Below are positions 45,351 to 55,113 of a stretch of 59,665 nucleotides of DNA, in pieces. This DNA is from Paraburkholderia sp. CNPSo 3274. Lineage in GTDB: Bacteria; Pseudomonadota; Gammaproteobacteria; Burkholderiales; Burkholderiaceae. The notes below the pieces were generated by a model. It saw only the letters and a list, made by a program, of their open reading frames with translations. It did not search any database and was not told the origin of the DNA. Both the position numbers and the translations under genes were made by a program. The stretch lies in NCBI RefSeq assembly GCF_024206475.1, contig NZ_JAMBPR010000056.1, positions 1 to 59,665 of the forward strand. The letters are read 5' to 3'. The stretch's first letter is position 1. Each line of letters begins with the position of its first letter.

Positions 45351-46769
45351 ATGCCCAATCGTTCTGAACGCATCGAACACGATCTTCTAGGCGACCTCCC
45401 CGTGCCTAACGAAGCCTATTACGGAGTCCACACGCTTCGCGCACTGACCAATTTCCCGATTACCGGCATTCCGATCTCGACTTATCCGAATCTGGTCAAC
45501 GCCCTGGCGTATGTGAAAGAGGCGGCGGCGATAGCGAACTGCGAGTTGCGGCTGCTTCCCGAGCACAAGATGAAGGCCATCGTTCATGCATGCCAGCAGA
45601 TCCGTGACGGGATTGCCCACGACCAGTTCGTCGTCGACGTGATTCAGGGCGGGGCCGGCACGTCGACCAACATGAACGCGAACGAAGTGATTGCCAATCT
45701 CGCGCTCGAACATCTTGGCCACGAACGAGGGGACTACGCGGTGCTGCACCCAAACGAAGATGTGAATCTGGGGCAAAGCACCAACGACGTTTATCCGACT
45801 GCACTGAAAATCGCCACGTATATGGGCATCGCGCAACTGGTCGATGCGATGGGTGTCCTGCGCGCGTCGTTCGAACGCAAGGCAGTGGAGTTTCACGACG
45901 ATCTGAAGATGGGACGAACCCAGTTGCAGGACGCGGTCCCGATGACCCTGGGACAGGAGTTCAGCACCTTCGCAGTCATGCTCGAGGAAGATCAGGAACG
46001 TCTGCGGGAAGCGTCGAAACTGATTTGCGAAATCAACCTCGGCGCCACGGCGATCGGCACGGGCATCAACACATCGCCCGACTATGCGCCGCTCGTCTGC
46101 CGCCATCTGGCCAGCGTTACGGGTATTCCTGTGACGACGTCGCCCAATCTCGTGGAGGCGACGCAGGACGTCGGCTCGTTCGTGCAACTGTCGGGTGTGC
46201 TCAAACGCGTGGCAGTCAAGCTCTCAAAGACCTGCAATGACCTTCGCCTGCTTTCGAGCGGCCCGCGCGCAGGCCTTGGCGAGATCAATCTGCCGCCGGT
46301 TCAGGCGGGCTCCAGCATCATGCCCGGCAAGGTCAACCCGGTCATTCCGGAAGTGGTGAACCAGATCGCGTTCGAAGTCATTGGCAATGACGTAACGGTG
46401 AGCTTTGCTGCGGAGGCCGGTCAATTGCAGTTGAATGCGTTCGAGCCGATCATTGCGCACAGCCTGTTCAAGAGCGTTGCGCACCTGCGTGCGGGATGCC
46501 TCGCCCTCGCTTCGAAGTGTGTCGACGGGATCACGGCCAATCGCGATCGGCTTCGCTCGCTCGTTGAAAATTCGATCGGCATTGTGACTGCGCTGAATCC
46601 GTACATCGGCTATACGAATGCGACGCAGGTAGCGCAGGAAGCGCTCGTATCCGGAAGGAGCGTCGCCGATATTGTCATTGAGAGAGGGCTGCTCACGCGG
46701 GCTCAGCTCGAAGACATTCTCAAGCCAACGATGCTGACGCAGCCGAGGCATAACCTGCCGATTGCGTAG
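45351..46769 (+). CDS. aspA: Aspartate ammonia-lyase
   Basis: A 472-residue fumarase/aspartase superfamily enzyme that converts L-aspartate to fumarate and ammonia. RIEHDLLGDLPVPNEAYYG at the start, QGGAGTSTNMNANEVIAN, LGQSTNDVYPTALK, GRTQLQDAVPMTLGQEF and the signature GSSIMPGKVNPVIPE with the catalytic Ser loop are all present. The start at 45351 has GGAG seven bases upstream; the open frame extends further without family features. It is the last gene of symporter-racemase-aspartase, which together import and degrade aspartate. Confidence 0.95.
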   Translation: MPNRSERIEHDLLGDLPVPNEAYYGVHTLRALTNFPITGIPISTYPNLVNALAYVKEAAAIANCELRLLPEHKMKAIVHACQQIRDGIAHDQFVVDVIQGGAGTSTNMNANEVIANLALEHLGHERGDYAVLHPNEDVNLGQSTNDVYPTALKIATYMGIAQLVDAMGVLRASFERKAVEFHDDLKMGRTQLQDAVPMTLGQEFSTFAVMLEEDQERLREASKLICEINLGATAIGTGINTSPDYAPLVCRHLASVTGIPVTTSPNLVEATQDVGSFVQLSGVLKRVAVKLSKTCNDLRLLSSGPRAGLGEINLPPVQAGSSIMPGKVNPVIPEVVNQIAFEVIGNDVTVSFAAEAGQLQLNAFEPIIAHSLFKSVAHLRAGCLALASKCVDGITANRDRLRSLVENSIGIVTALNPYIGYTNATQVAQEALVSGRSVADIVIERGLLTRAQLEDILKPTMLTQPRHNLPIA

Positions 46770-47641
46770 TCACATACGCTACCTGCACACCGCTGGCATC
46801 AGGCTGAAGAGCGCGCAAGTACCAGACGCTTATGACGCTCGCCTCGCTGCGCAGCATCAAGACGTTGGAGCAATACAACTTCGGCTGCGCCAGCAGTGCG
46901 CCACATGCGCAGATACCCACTTGCCTGAAGACGGTATTGCGGATGTCGCCTTGGGTTGGAGGACGAAACTTCGGAAGACCGTTAGTCGCGTTTCCCGGCC
47001 GGGCGGCCACAGCGGGCGACGGCGGATGACAGCTTGACATTCGGCCCGGTAATGTTGAAAACGCGCACGGCGGTGGGGTGCTGCGCACGCCTGCGACGGC
47101 ACCCGCTCGCTAGGGCGCAATCCGGAGCCGGAGCGTGCTCAGGCCGGGAGATAGATTTCGTTGGATGCCTGAGTCAACGGGACAATCGCGCATGTCATAG
47201 CTCTATTGCCGATGACACAGAGCCCCGTCATCGACCCGGACCACGCTAACGGGCGAGTCGACCAGGCCGGCCAGGAACAGCTACTCCGTGCGAAGCCTTA
47301 TACCGCGCTAGAGTGCCATCGCCAGCGCTGCCACCGATTGGCAGCTGGGGGGCCAAGCACCCGCGTCCCTCATGCTGCGCTTGTCGGTAGCCATCACGAA
47401 CGGAGGTGCTTAGAGAGGAAAAACTGACTGCCTTCAGGTGCCCGCTTCCCTCGAAGCTGGAGGCACCGCCACGGCACACATTCGGCGAGCGCTGGCGCAA
47501 TTCGGTCGTGGCCGCCGCCATCGGCTTGAGACCAGATTTGTGGCGCGTGGGACCTCGCCGCCTTCGGAGCACGTTGTTGGACTTGTCTGTTGCTGAACCC
47601 CAAAGAAACGTGCGACAGACCTATCGGTGCCCTCGCGCCTC
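46770..47641. other. Gene-free stretch with dispersed repeat copy B
   Basis: 46800-46990 resembles 27825-28010 at many positions, with several short blocks of identity in the same order. The rest, up to the rep gene stop at 47642, has only short frames in all directions with no recognised family. It separates the metabolic cargo from the replicon core and may contain the terminator of aspA, although no clear hairpin was found. Confidence 0.4.
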
Positions 47642-49045
47642 CTATGTACTGGCGCGCGACGCGTTGATTCGTCCAAAAACGAATTGTCCGAGGTACCAGC
47701 CAAGTTCCCCGCTTGCGAGGATGTCTCCCTCAGTGACGTCGGCGGGCTCGAGCTTCATGCGGCGGAGCATCAGCTTGCCCTCGCGGGAGCTCACCCAGCC
47801 ACGGATGAAATCCCGTTTGCTCCTCTCGTCGGCAGTCAGGTAGTGTTCGCGACCGATTCTCGCCTCTTCGTTCATGCGTGCGCGCGATTCTTCCTCTCTC
47901 GAGGCAATGCTGTGCGCAACCGAGGCACGAACCTCCGCCGTTTCGGTGCTCTGCTGGACTTCGTTGCTCAACAGTTTCGACTGCACTTCGACCATCGTTC
48001 GCTCGGCTTCCGACATTTTCCAGTTGTCGCGTAGTGCCTTCATCAGATAACCAGACGGACTCTTCTTGACCTGACCGCGGTGAAGCCGGAATCGCGTGTA
48101 CTCGATCGCTTGCTGGATGCGTTCGTCCGTCCACGTATCGCGATTCTCTGAGATCTCGCTGAACTGCCGCGATGACAGGTTGAACTCGTCCTTGAGTACC
48201 ATGTAGACATGACTCGCGTCAGCGAGGCTCGCCATCACTGCGTCGGCCGTATCTTTTCGCTTAAGCACGAAGCGCAGACGATCGATTTTCTTCGAAGAGG
48301 TGGACTCGGTCCTCGTTTCATACGAGAGTTCGATGTCGGACACCTCATTGATCTCCTTGACCGCAGGTTCGAGCCAGTCACGCTTGAAGTATTTGAAAAT
48401 GGCCGCGTTTGCACCCATTTTCCCTGGCCATGTCCGCATCACCTCAAGTGGAATCCAGTCGGTGCGCCCCGCCGGAACGCTTGGCAGTACCTTGTCGTAG
48501 ATCGCTCTGGCCAAGCTTCGCGTGAAAGCAGTCGATATTCGCAAGCTCAGCCAATGTGATTTTCGCGGGTCGCGAATATGCGGCACCAAGGTCGGGTGAA
48601 CGTCGAACCGAATGCGCCCACGATGAAAGGCCACTAGCCCGATGAGTTGGACCTGAACCCACAAGTCATCCTCACGCGGGTCGCGGTCTGGGGGCGTATT
48701 CGTCAAGCGAATCTTGGCGTTCTGGGCTTCGTCGGCGATAGTCCGGAGGTGCTTGAGATTGCGGCTGTCATAGCGCATCAGCCACTTGAAGTAGTTCAGT
48801 TCGACATCGTACTGGTCCTGCGTCTGAGACTCCTGCGCGACGATGAAGTACGCCGCGTCCAGGAAGCGTCGCGCCGGCAGCCCCATGTTCACGATTTCGG
48901 TGAAGAAGTTGTTGCGCTGATACCCGATCTCGCGGCTCGACTCATTCACCGGCAACCCGAGATCGAACATGTCCTCGAACAACGCCAAGGCCATTTGCCG
49001 AGGTGTCGTTTTCGTTCTGCCCTCTTCCGGATTGTCCGATGCCAT
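47642..49045 (-). CDS. Plasmid replication initiator (RepB/Rep_3-like)
   Basis: A 467-residue initiator. It shows the winged-helix style of Rep_3-type proteins: RQMALALFEDMFDLGLPVNE, FLDAAYFIVAQESQTQDQYD, YFKWLMRYDSRNLKHLRTIA, IYDKVLPSVPAGRTDWIPLE, FKYFKRDWLEPAVKEINEVS, and a C-terminal helical part with DTWTDERIQQAIEYTR. It would bind the iterons just upstream (49105 onwards) and open the origin. The ATG at 49045 (MASDNPEE) was taken; an alternative lies at 49072. The gene is divergent from parA-parB, the usual layout of large Burkholderiales plasmids. Confidence 0.8.
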   Translation of the reverse strand: MASDNPEEGRTKTTPRQMALALFEDMFDLGLPVNESSREIGYQRNNFFTEIVNMGLPARRFLDAAYFIVAQESQTQDQYDVELNYFKWLMRYDSRNLKHLRTIADEAQNAKIRLTNTPPDRDPREDDLWVQVQLIGLVAFHRGRIRFDVHPTLVPHIRDPRKSHWLSLRISTAFTRSLARAIYDKVLPSVPAGRTDWIPLEVMRTWPGKMGANAAIFKYFKRDWLEPAVKEINEVSDIELSYETRTESTSSKKIDRLRFVLKRKDTADAVMASLADASHVYMVLKDEFNLSSRQFSEISENRDTWTDERIQQAIEYTRFRLHRGQVKKSPSGYLMKALRDNWKMSEAERTMVEVQSKLLSNEVQQSTETAEVRASVAHSIASREEESRARMNEEARIGREHYLTADERSKRDFIRGWVSSREGKLMLRRMKLEPADVTEGDILASGELGWYLGQFVFGRINASRAST

Positions 49046-49104
49046 TGCGTGAGTTGCCCGATTTGGATTCACGCGACTTTATCACTCGTGGGTGAGGTGT
49101 CAAC

Positions 49105-49414
49105 ACAACGAACCTCACCATCACGAAGCGCTGTCAAGCACGCGTGCGGGCTTCTCGTGAATCGAGCACAAGGAACCTCACCATACGCACAACGAACCTC
49201 ACCATACCGATCCCGTGATTGTTGATGCAGGCCGTACTGCGCGGCTCCCCGAGGTGTTTCGCTCGAATCGCACAAAGGACCTCACCAATGTGGATAAGTG
49301 CAATCCGTGCACATCGAACCTCACTATTGTGAGGGTCCAAGCTCACCTTTCCGGTTCAAAAATCTCACTTTCTCGCACACCTGACCTCACCTTCAGCACA
49401 ATCAACCTCACTTT
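49105..49414 (+). repeat. Iterons, direct set (about seven copies)
   Basis: Copies of a 19-bp unit close to GCACAANNAACCTCACCAT occur at 49105-49121 (partial), 49166-49184, 49187-49205, 49270-49289, 49309-49327, 49375-49393 and 49396-49414. Two weaker ones with only CTCACCTT or CTCACTTT lie at about 49336-49372. Core ACCTCAC is invariant in the good copies. Spacing is irregular (from 21 to 83 bp start to start), which suits initiator binding sites and not a CRISPR array. Confidence 0.85.
49289..49297 (-). promoter_or_regulatory. Consensus DnaA box
   Basis: TGTGGATAA is the complement of TTATCCACA, the strict DnaA-box consensus. It touches the end of an iteron. Together with the array it marks the replication origin, with A+T-rich stretches at 49430-49510 and 49860-49930 as possible unwinding elements. 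Confidence 0.75.
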
Positions 49415-49619
49415 GAGGCGCCTAACTACTTGATTATTATAGGACTCAAGTCTCCTGTTAGTTTGTCTGTTCGGTTTTTGTTTACAAGAACAACATACAA
49501 ACGTGTACTCCAAAGGAGCGACCACTTGCGCAGTGCCGCAGATCGAGCGGCTGGTGATCGAATCTCCCAGGTTATTTCCGTACTTTTGCATTTCCGGCGT
49601 TCGAGAGACTTGCCGATTT

Positions 49620-49805
49620 AAGGTGAGGTCCATTGTGCACGCCTCTGATCGTGAGGTCTCGAGGAATCAAAGGTGCATGCTTCGGGCCGCCCGACGGGGC
49701 TGAAGGTGAGGTTGATTGTGCTTTCCGTGTACAGATACCCTGCTGTTCTCCATTTTGTGAGTTGTTTTGGGCGCGTCACACAGGGGAAGGTGAGCCTGTT
49801 TGTGC
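49620..49805 (-). repeat. Iterons, inverted set (three copies)
   Basis: The same unit occurs inverted at 49620-49638 (AAGGTGAGGTCCATTGTGC), 49703-49721 (AAGGTGAGGTTGATTGTGC) and 49787-49805 (AAGGTGAGCCTGTTTGTGC). Spacing is 83-84 bp, close to eight helical turns. The set lies between the A+T-rich region and parA and may serve copy-control or handcuffing. Loose GAGGTTT/ACCTCA pieces continue to the parA start. Confidence 0.8.
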
Positions 49806-49960
49806 TCGATTTGGCGGGGCTCTTCCACGCAATCCAAGGTTTGCGCGTGCCAGAACCCGGAAAAATTCAATTTATTTCTATGTTTACAGTGATTTAGGCT
49901 GAAAATTTCAAGTTGCTTCTGTATTATGAGGTTTGTCTACGACCTCACGAAAACCTCAGA

Positions 49961-51172
49961 ATGGTAAAAACAAGCCAACTTCCAGCTGTTGACCGAACTG
50001 TACCTCTGGAGCAGATTAGCGCGTTCGCTGAGAAGGTGTCGATTTTTACGGATGAATTGCGCGAAACCATCCTCGCACCAAGACCCCGAAAGGCTGCGCC
50101 CGTGTTCAAGACTGGCGAGATTGCCGCGATGTGCAACATCACGCATTCACAGGTTCAATATCTGGCCACAAAGGCGGATGGCGAATTGCCGCCTGGCACG
50201 GCAGCGGGTACTGGCCGCACACGGACCTTCACGCTAGAGGAGGCCCGTGTCTGGGTGCAGAAAGTTTCGGATATCTACCAGACTCCCCTCGTGACAGGGA
50301 CAAAGGAGCCAGATGGGAAAATTATCATAACAGCCCAGCTCAAAGGCGGATCCGCAAAAACCACGACGACAATGTGTCTTGCCCAAGGCCTTACGCTACG
50401 CGGACGCAGGGTCCTCGTCGTCGATCTCGATCCGCAAGCCTCGCTGTCTGAACTCTGTGGCTTGTATGCGGAGAAGGATGTAACGCCTGAGGACACGGTG
50501 CTCCCCTATATTTATGACCAACAAATCGAAGGGGGGCTCGGCGCACGCGTTCAGTCAACTTATTGGGATGGCCTCGACGTCATCCCGGCGCATACGGAAC
50601 TCATTGGGGCCGAATTTCATTTGCCCGCAATGCAGAAGATCAAGCCTGGATTCAAGTTCTGGACGGTATTACGAGAGGGTCTTGCGCCGCTTCGCAAGCA
50701 GTATGACTACATCCTCATGGATACGTCGCCGTCTCTCTCCTATATGAATCTGAACGCACTCCTTGCGGCGGATGCGCTGGTAATGCCGATGGTTCCTGAG
50801 AACCTCGATTTCATCAGCTCATTGTCGTTCTGGCGTTTGTTCTCGGACGTATCGAAGAGCTTTATCAAGTACGAGCAAGGTAAGCAATATGACTTCATCT
50901 CGCTGTTGCTCTCGAGGGTGGACTACGGACGTACCTCGTCGGCGCCGATAGTCCGTGCGTGGGCGGAGAGCGCATACGAGAACTGGCTCCATGCCATTGA
51001 GGTGCCTGCCAGTTCGGTCATGAGTACGGGCGCACTCGCCTTCTCCACCGTGTTTGATATCAGTAGCTCGCATAGTGCGGCTAAGGCGCTGCAGCGCGTT
51101 CGACAACCGCTCATCGACTACTGCCGCTGGTTGGACGAAATTTATGAAGAAAAATGGAGGACCGCGCAATGA
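49961..51172 (+). CDS. parA: ParA-type partition ATPase with N-terminal HTH
   Basis: A 403-residue type Ia partition ATPase. The N-terminal third has a helix-turn-helix region (FKTGEIAAMCNITHSQVQYL) used by long ParA proteins for autorepression. The deviant Walker A is LKGGSAKTTTT (residues 127-137), Walker A' follows in VVDLDPQASLSEL, and Walker B in ILMDTSPSLSYMNL. It drives segregation of the replicon with ParB and the parS sites downstream. The start at 49961 lacks a strong ribosome site but is where family text begins. parB overlaps the stop. Confidence 0.92.
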   Translation: MVKTSQLPAVDRTVPLEQISAFAEKVSIFTDELRETILAPRPRKAAPVFKTGEIAAMCNITHSQVQYLATKADGELPPGTAAGTGRTRTFTLEEARVWVQKVSDIYQTPLVTGTKEPDGKIIITAQLKGGSAKTTTTMCLAQGLTLRGRRVLVVDLDPQASLSELCGLYAEKDVTPEDTVLPYIYDQQIEGGLGARVQSTYWDGLDVIPAHTELIGAEFHLPAMQKIKPGFKFWTVLREGLAPLRKQYDYILMDTSPSLSYMNLNALLAADALVMPMVPENLDFISSLSFWRLFSDVSKSFIKYEQGKQYDFISLLLSRVDYGRTSSAPIVRAWAESAYENWLHAIEVPASSVMSTGALAFSTVFDISSSHSAAKALQRVRQPLIDYCRWLDEIYEEKWRTAQ

Positions 51173-52137
51173 GCAATATGCGTGAACAACTGCTGGCCAA
51201 GACGGCCGGAATTCGAAAGACGTCCTCTATCAATGAGGACGAGATCAAGCGAACGGAACGCACGCAGACTGCACCTGGGCTTGCTGGTGCGCTTGCGGTT
51301 GCACAACTTCGCGTGCAGGAACTTGAGGCGGCTGGTGTTGCGTCACAGTTGTCGGTTGCAGCGATCGCGCCCAATCCGTGGCAACCTCGCCGGATATTCA
51401 ACGAAGCCAAGTTAAGCGAATTGGCAGAATCGATTCGCGAGGTTGGGCAGATACAGCCAATCGTAGTGCGACGTGTTGAGTCGGGCTATCAAATCGTTGC
51501 AGGGGAGCGGCGCTGGCGCGCGCACAAGGTTTTGGGTCTGGACTCGATCAAGGCTGTGGTGACGGATTGTTCCGATTCAGACATGGCAGTTCTGGCAATG
51601 GTCGAAAACGTTAGCCGTGACGATCTGTCGGACTATGAGATTAGCCTGTCGATCCGGCGTACCGAAAAGGAGTTTCCGGACCGGAAGCGGTTGGCGGAGG
51701 CACTTGGGCTCTCGCGAAGTGGGCTCTTTCAGTTCCTGAGCTTCGACAAACTCCCGGCGTTCATCCTCAAGGACCTGGATATTCAGCCGCGCCTGTTGGG
51801 AGCCAACGCTGCGGAAGCAATCGTGTCGGCTATCCGGAAGTTCGGCGAAGTCGGTCTTTCAGCGGCGCGTGAGGTTTGGCACGACGTGGTCTCGGGGGAC
51901 CTCGAACAAGGAAAAGCCGCGGCCGCAATCAAGCTGCTCGCGACGCGCGGTGCAGCTTCCGCAACTGCGAACGAGAGAAGTATTGACAAGTTTTTCGCCG
52001 GCAAGGAGCACGCCGGTTCGATCACAAAAGATGTGAACGGTTTTACGATTAAGTTTAAGCCTGGTGTGATGACGGAGGACCTCGAGGCGCAAATCCGAGC
52101 ACTAGTTAGCAAGACGTTCAATCATCATCCGAGATGA
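51169..52137 (+). CDS. parB: ParB-type partition protein
   Basis: A 322-residue ParB. The N-terminal CTPase domain has NPWQPRRIFNEAKLSELAES, IREVGQIQPIVVR and the C-motif GERRWRA. The central HTH includes DDLSDYEISLSIRRTEKEFP and LAEALGLSRSGLFQFLSF. The ATG at 51169 overlaps the parA stop by four bases and has GGAGG eight bases before it, better than the ATG at 51154. It should bind the TCCATAGTATGGA-type palindromes found after the gene. Confidence 0.92.
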   Translation: MSNMREQLLAKTAGIRKTSSINEDEIKRTERTQTAPGLAGALAVAQLRVQELEAAGVASQLSVAAIAPNPWQPRRIFNEAKLSELAESIREVGQIQPIVVRRVESGYQIVAGERRWRAHKVLGLDSIKAVVTDCSDSDMAVLAMVENVSRDDLSDYEISLSIRRTEKEFPDRKRLAEALGLSRSGLFQFLSFDKLPAFILKDLDIQPRLLGANAAEAIVSAIRKFGEVGLSAAREVWHDVVSGDLEQGKAAAAIKLLATRGAASATANERSIDKFFAGKEHAGSITKDVNGFTIKFKPGVMTEDLEAQIRALVSKTFNHHPR

Positions 52138-52151
52138 CCGAACCTAGCTCA

Positions 52152-52175
52152 AACCCGCCGCGAGCGGGTTTTTTT
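52152..52175 (+). terminator. Rho-independent terminator after parB
   Basis: AACCCGC (52152-52158) pairs with GCGGGTT (52164-52170) over a five-base loop and is followed by an unbroken T-run to 52175. It starts 14 bp after the parB stop. Confidence 0.85.
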
Positions 52176-52193
52176 GCGCTCTGCATCTGGACA

Positions 52194-52208
52194 ATTCATA
52201 GTATGGAC
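52194..52208. promoter_or_regulatory. parS-like palindrome, site 1
   Basis: ATTCATAGTATGGAC is the weakest of the four sites (one arm degenerate) of the motif GTCCATAGTATGGA(C/T). It lies 19 bp after the parB terminator. Confidence 0.6.
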
Positions 52209-52295
52209 TGGTGCGAGGTGTCGATCGAGCTCGATGCTTGCCTGCGATTCTTCTGGTTTCGCCAGTGGCGGAGATGCGATGAGGCGTTTAGGCGA

Positions 52296-52310
52296 GTCCA
52301 TACTATGGAT
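52296..52310. promoter_or_regulatory. parS-like palindrome, site 2
   Basis: GTCCATACTATGGAT is the motif in the opposite central orientation (C instead of G in the middle) with both arms TCCATA/TATGGA intact. Confidence 0.75.
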
Positions 52311-52513
52311 CATCCTGCAGGGTGATTGCCGAATCTCGAGCTCGTGTTCATTGCTCGGCGCCTGCATACACTCGGCGAGTTTTGCGACTTCTCATCCGCG
52401 CGCCGAATCCATAGGATTGCCCCGCACGCGGTGCATGATGACAGTTCTCCCTTAGGTTCGGCAGGTCGGTTGAGTTGCCACGTGACCACGTGAAAAGAGC
52501 GAATCGCGTACCA

Positions 52514-52528
52514 GTCCATAGTATGGAT
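52514..52528. promoter_or_regulatory. parS-like palindrome, site 3
   Basis: GTCCATAGTATGGAT has arms TCCATA/TATGGA intact. A decayed partial copy (ATCCATAGGAT) lies before it at about 52407. Confidence 0.75.
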
Positions 52529-52669
52529 CCCAAAGTTCCAATCCGCAGCGATGACCCACCGGGCGATCTCTTGAGGCTGCGATGGGACTTGGCAACAGAG
52601 CGTCACCGACGATCCAACTGCGGTCGTTGGCGTCCAGTTTTCAGCGGATCACCAGGGATTCCACGCGTA

Positions 52670-52684
52670 GTCCATAGTATGGAT
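52670..52684. promoter_or_regulatory. parS-like palindrome, site 4
   Basis: GTCCATAGTATGGAT is identical to site 3. The four sites are 102, 218 and 156 bp apart. They are the only copies noticed in the window, as expected for a replicon-specific centromere. Confidence 0.75.
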
Positions 52685-52689
52685 TCGTC

Positions 52690-54362
52690 GCCTCTGGCCG
52701 CACCCTAATCGCGGTGTATTTGGCCGACGCGATGTTGTCCCTCTACTCCCTTGCTCGCTACGTCACCCTTTCTTAAGCTTGGTCGAAATTCGACCATGTG
52801 GCCTGAATATCAGTTGATCTTGTCCGAAGTCATCATCGAAGATGCTAAGCAAGTAGTTCGGGCAATCACCTCTGGACGCGTCCCCGCCTTTAGATGCCTA
52901 GTTAAGTTGCGCCGCCTGCGGCTCGCGCAGAGTTGGATCGCGATTCAACGCACACGCTATGTGACTTCCGCGTCTGGCGTGTCGCTTAGTCTGCGCTGCT
53001 TGTATTAGTCATTGCGGAGCCGCTGATATATCGCCACTACGCAAAAGGGAAGTGCGATCGTCGATGTCCCTCGAGTACGCAATGGGCCGTCATCCACACA
53101 TCCATTCGTTTCGATGCTTGCGAGGCTGCGGTCGGGAAAATACCTCAGCGTTGAAGCATGAAGTTGGAAAGCTATGTCGGCGCAAACGGCGGCAATTTCG
53201 CATCTGACGTGTCGCCGTGTACTCCCTGTCAGGGCAGTGTCTCGCAAGCGCCGGGCAGTAGGATCTGATCCGAAGCCCCATGTCTTTGCTACTTCTGTGC
53301 GCTAAGTATCCGGACAATCCGTCTAACTGCTAGATGCAATTTGATCGGGAGGTCGGGCACAATCTCGTGGCCTGTGGTCCCCGTAGTGCATTCGGGGTTC
53401 TCTTAAAATCCGCGTTGTCGAAATCCGGTATCGGACATTGCTCGACGCATGCACCCCAGCGCGGGTAATCTCCAAACTGCGCACCACTAATAACTGCGTG
53501 CTCATTGTTTTCATCGCGATCGTGGCGTTGAGTTCACTGAACATCCTGCTAACAAAGGAGCATCTCACCGAGTCCATGCTCCTTAGCGCAAGCATGCGTG
53601 GCAGCCAAATTTCGAGGCGCTAGCGCGGCCGTTGATATCTGGGCTCCGCCAATCAATCACGTCCGTGACGTGCGATGCCGAAGTATCCTTCTTCCCACAT
53701 CGGTGCTGAGTGGAGTCTTCAGTATGGGGGTGGGGAACAGCGCTAACACGAGCGCATCGTCGGCGGATTGGCTTCAGCCAACAGGAAACGCCATCGACCA
53801 ACGCCCAGATTGAATTTCTTCTGATTGCGAGCGTTCGTTGTTCGCGGAAGCTTGCATCTCGACGGCACGGAAGTACCGGACGCTCGCGACCGAACGATAT
53901 AACCTGCGAAAGCGTTCAATCAGCATTAATGCAACTAACAGAAATATTGGCGCTTGCTGGTATAGCTGCTTCCCGTTCGTCGTGTATTCGCGCATCCAAA
54001 GTAACCTTACACGATGGAACTTTCAGGCTCGTCGTATCGTGAAACATTCGGGGCCAAATTCATGAAGCTCTGAATTCGCCTATCGGCGGGTTGTTCAGCG
54101 GAATCTGTAACGAATGTTTCACGCGGCGACCGCCTAATAGACAACAGGACTGTCCCATTCCAGCCCGGCGCGCGATAACTCCTTGCCATAAACGCAGTTC
54201 GTAGTAAATAACACGTATTTTGTAGTGAATGGCGCGACCCGCGAGCGCAGTTCAGGATGGGACAGAAGCGGTGGACTGCCTTCAAAGTTCCGCTATTTTT
54301 GATCGTCCGATCCTGGGCCGCTACGGCAGCCCTGCCGAGAATCATCGGGTGCGTCAGTCGAC
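52690..54362. other. 1.7-kb region without recognisable genes
   Basis: Frames in all directions are short (mostly under 110 codons) and none resembles a known family. A weak candidate is the ATG at about 52796, which starts WPEYQLILSEVIIEDAKQVV, without a ribosome site. AGCGGAATCTGTAACGA at 54097-54113 repeats a sequence at 40049-40065. Base composition is lower in GC than in the neighbouring operons, so this may be decayed or foreign DNA. Confidence 0.4.
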
Positions 54363-55083
54363 CTCGTGCGTGCGTTGCGCAGCGGGCCAGCACGTACAAA
54401 CGCAACGGTCGCAGGGCTTCTTCACGCGTGGCGAGGGCGAACCGCCGCAGGCGAGTCTGACATTCCGGAGAACAGGCGAAGGGGAGAGCGCAACGAATAC
54501 CGGCTTATCGCGATGCGGCCTCCGGCGCTTGGTGAATGAGATGTTCAGGCCGCCAGCATCCGTTTTGACCGATATACGTAGCGGTGCGGGCAAAGTCGAA
54601 GCCGCCGCTGCCATGGGGCGAAGCAGGAACCGCAGGGTGTCTGTGTGCTGTGCAGCGAGGCGCAGGCGCGCAGCGCCTCCGGGCGAACCTGCTGCTGCCA
54701 GAACAGCAGGGCGCCGGCGGTTCCGGCGCGAAGGATCTACTCCGCTGCCCACGGGCTGTGCGCGGTCGTGGGTGCCTTCAGCACGCGGAGATTTTCAGCT
54801 TCTATTCCCCACCACGTGAACGCAGCAGGCTGCAGTCGATGCGGCGGCTGCAGCACAAAGACTGGCCGGGCCGCGACGGTCTCGAGCTAGGCTTGAGCGG
54901 GCGCAGTTCACAGCAGCCGGGTTGCGGGACCATTACCTCCGTCAGGGCGCCGGTCGGGCAGCCCCGTCCGAGCAACTCCGCGCCCGCTCGCGACCGTACG
55001 GCCGTGGGCGGAGCCCAACTGCGAAGCCCGCCAGAGTTCCGGGTGTATCGCCTCAACGTTCAGGAGCGGCTGCGTCAGGATTC
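54363..55083 (-). pseudogene. imuA: SOS mutagenesis gene imuA, frameshifted
   Basis: In three alternating frames the minus strand spells most of an ImuA protein. The pieces are VEAIHPELWRASQLGSAHGRT at the N-terminus, PTGALTEVMVPQPGCCELRP, then ILRAGTAGALLFWQQQVRPE after a TAG, then DTLRFLLRPMAAAASTLPAP, LRISVKTDAGGLNISFTKRR and DKPVFVALSPSPVL. The span of about 720 bp equals a full-length gene, so decay is by small indels and a stop, not by deletion. ImuA works with ImuB and DnaE2 in damage-induced mutagenesis; neither partner is visible here. A LexA box lies immediately upstream. Confidence 0.8.
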
Positions 55084-55093
55084 ACTCCCTGAA

Positions 55094-55113
55094 TACTGTA
55101 TAAATATACAGGT
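55094..55113 (-). promoter_or_regulatory. LexA (SOS) box upstream of imuA
   Basis: TACTGTATAAATATACAGGT contains CTGT-N8-ACAG with an A+T-only core, matching the SOS-box consensus in both arms. It ends about 11 bp before the original imuA start region (GTG near 55083, with GGGAG just before). The regulatory site has outlived the gene. Confidence 0.85.

Noticed and set aside
47034..47843. Several frames of 70-145 codons between aspA and rep
   Set aside because: They overlap each other on both strands, have no ribosome sites and no recognised protein pattern.
49105..49805. Repeat array as a possible CRISPR
   Set aside because: Units are 19 bp, occur in both orientations, have irregular spacing and are not separated by uniform spacers; the neighbouring rep gene and DnaA box explain them as iterons.
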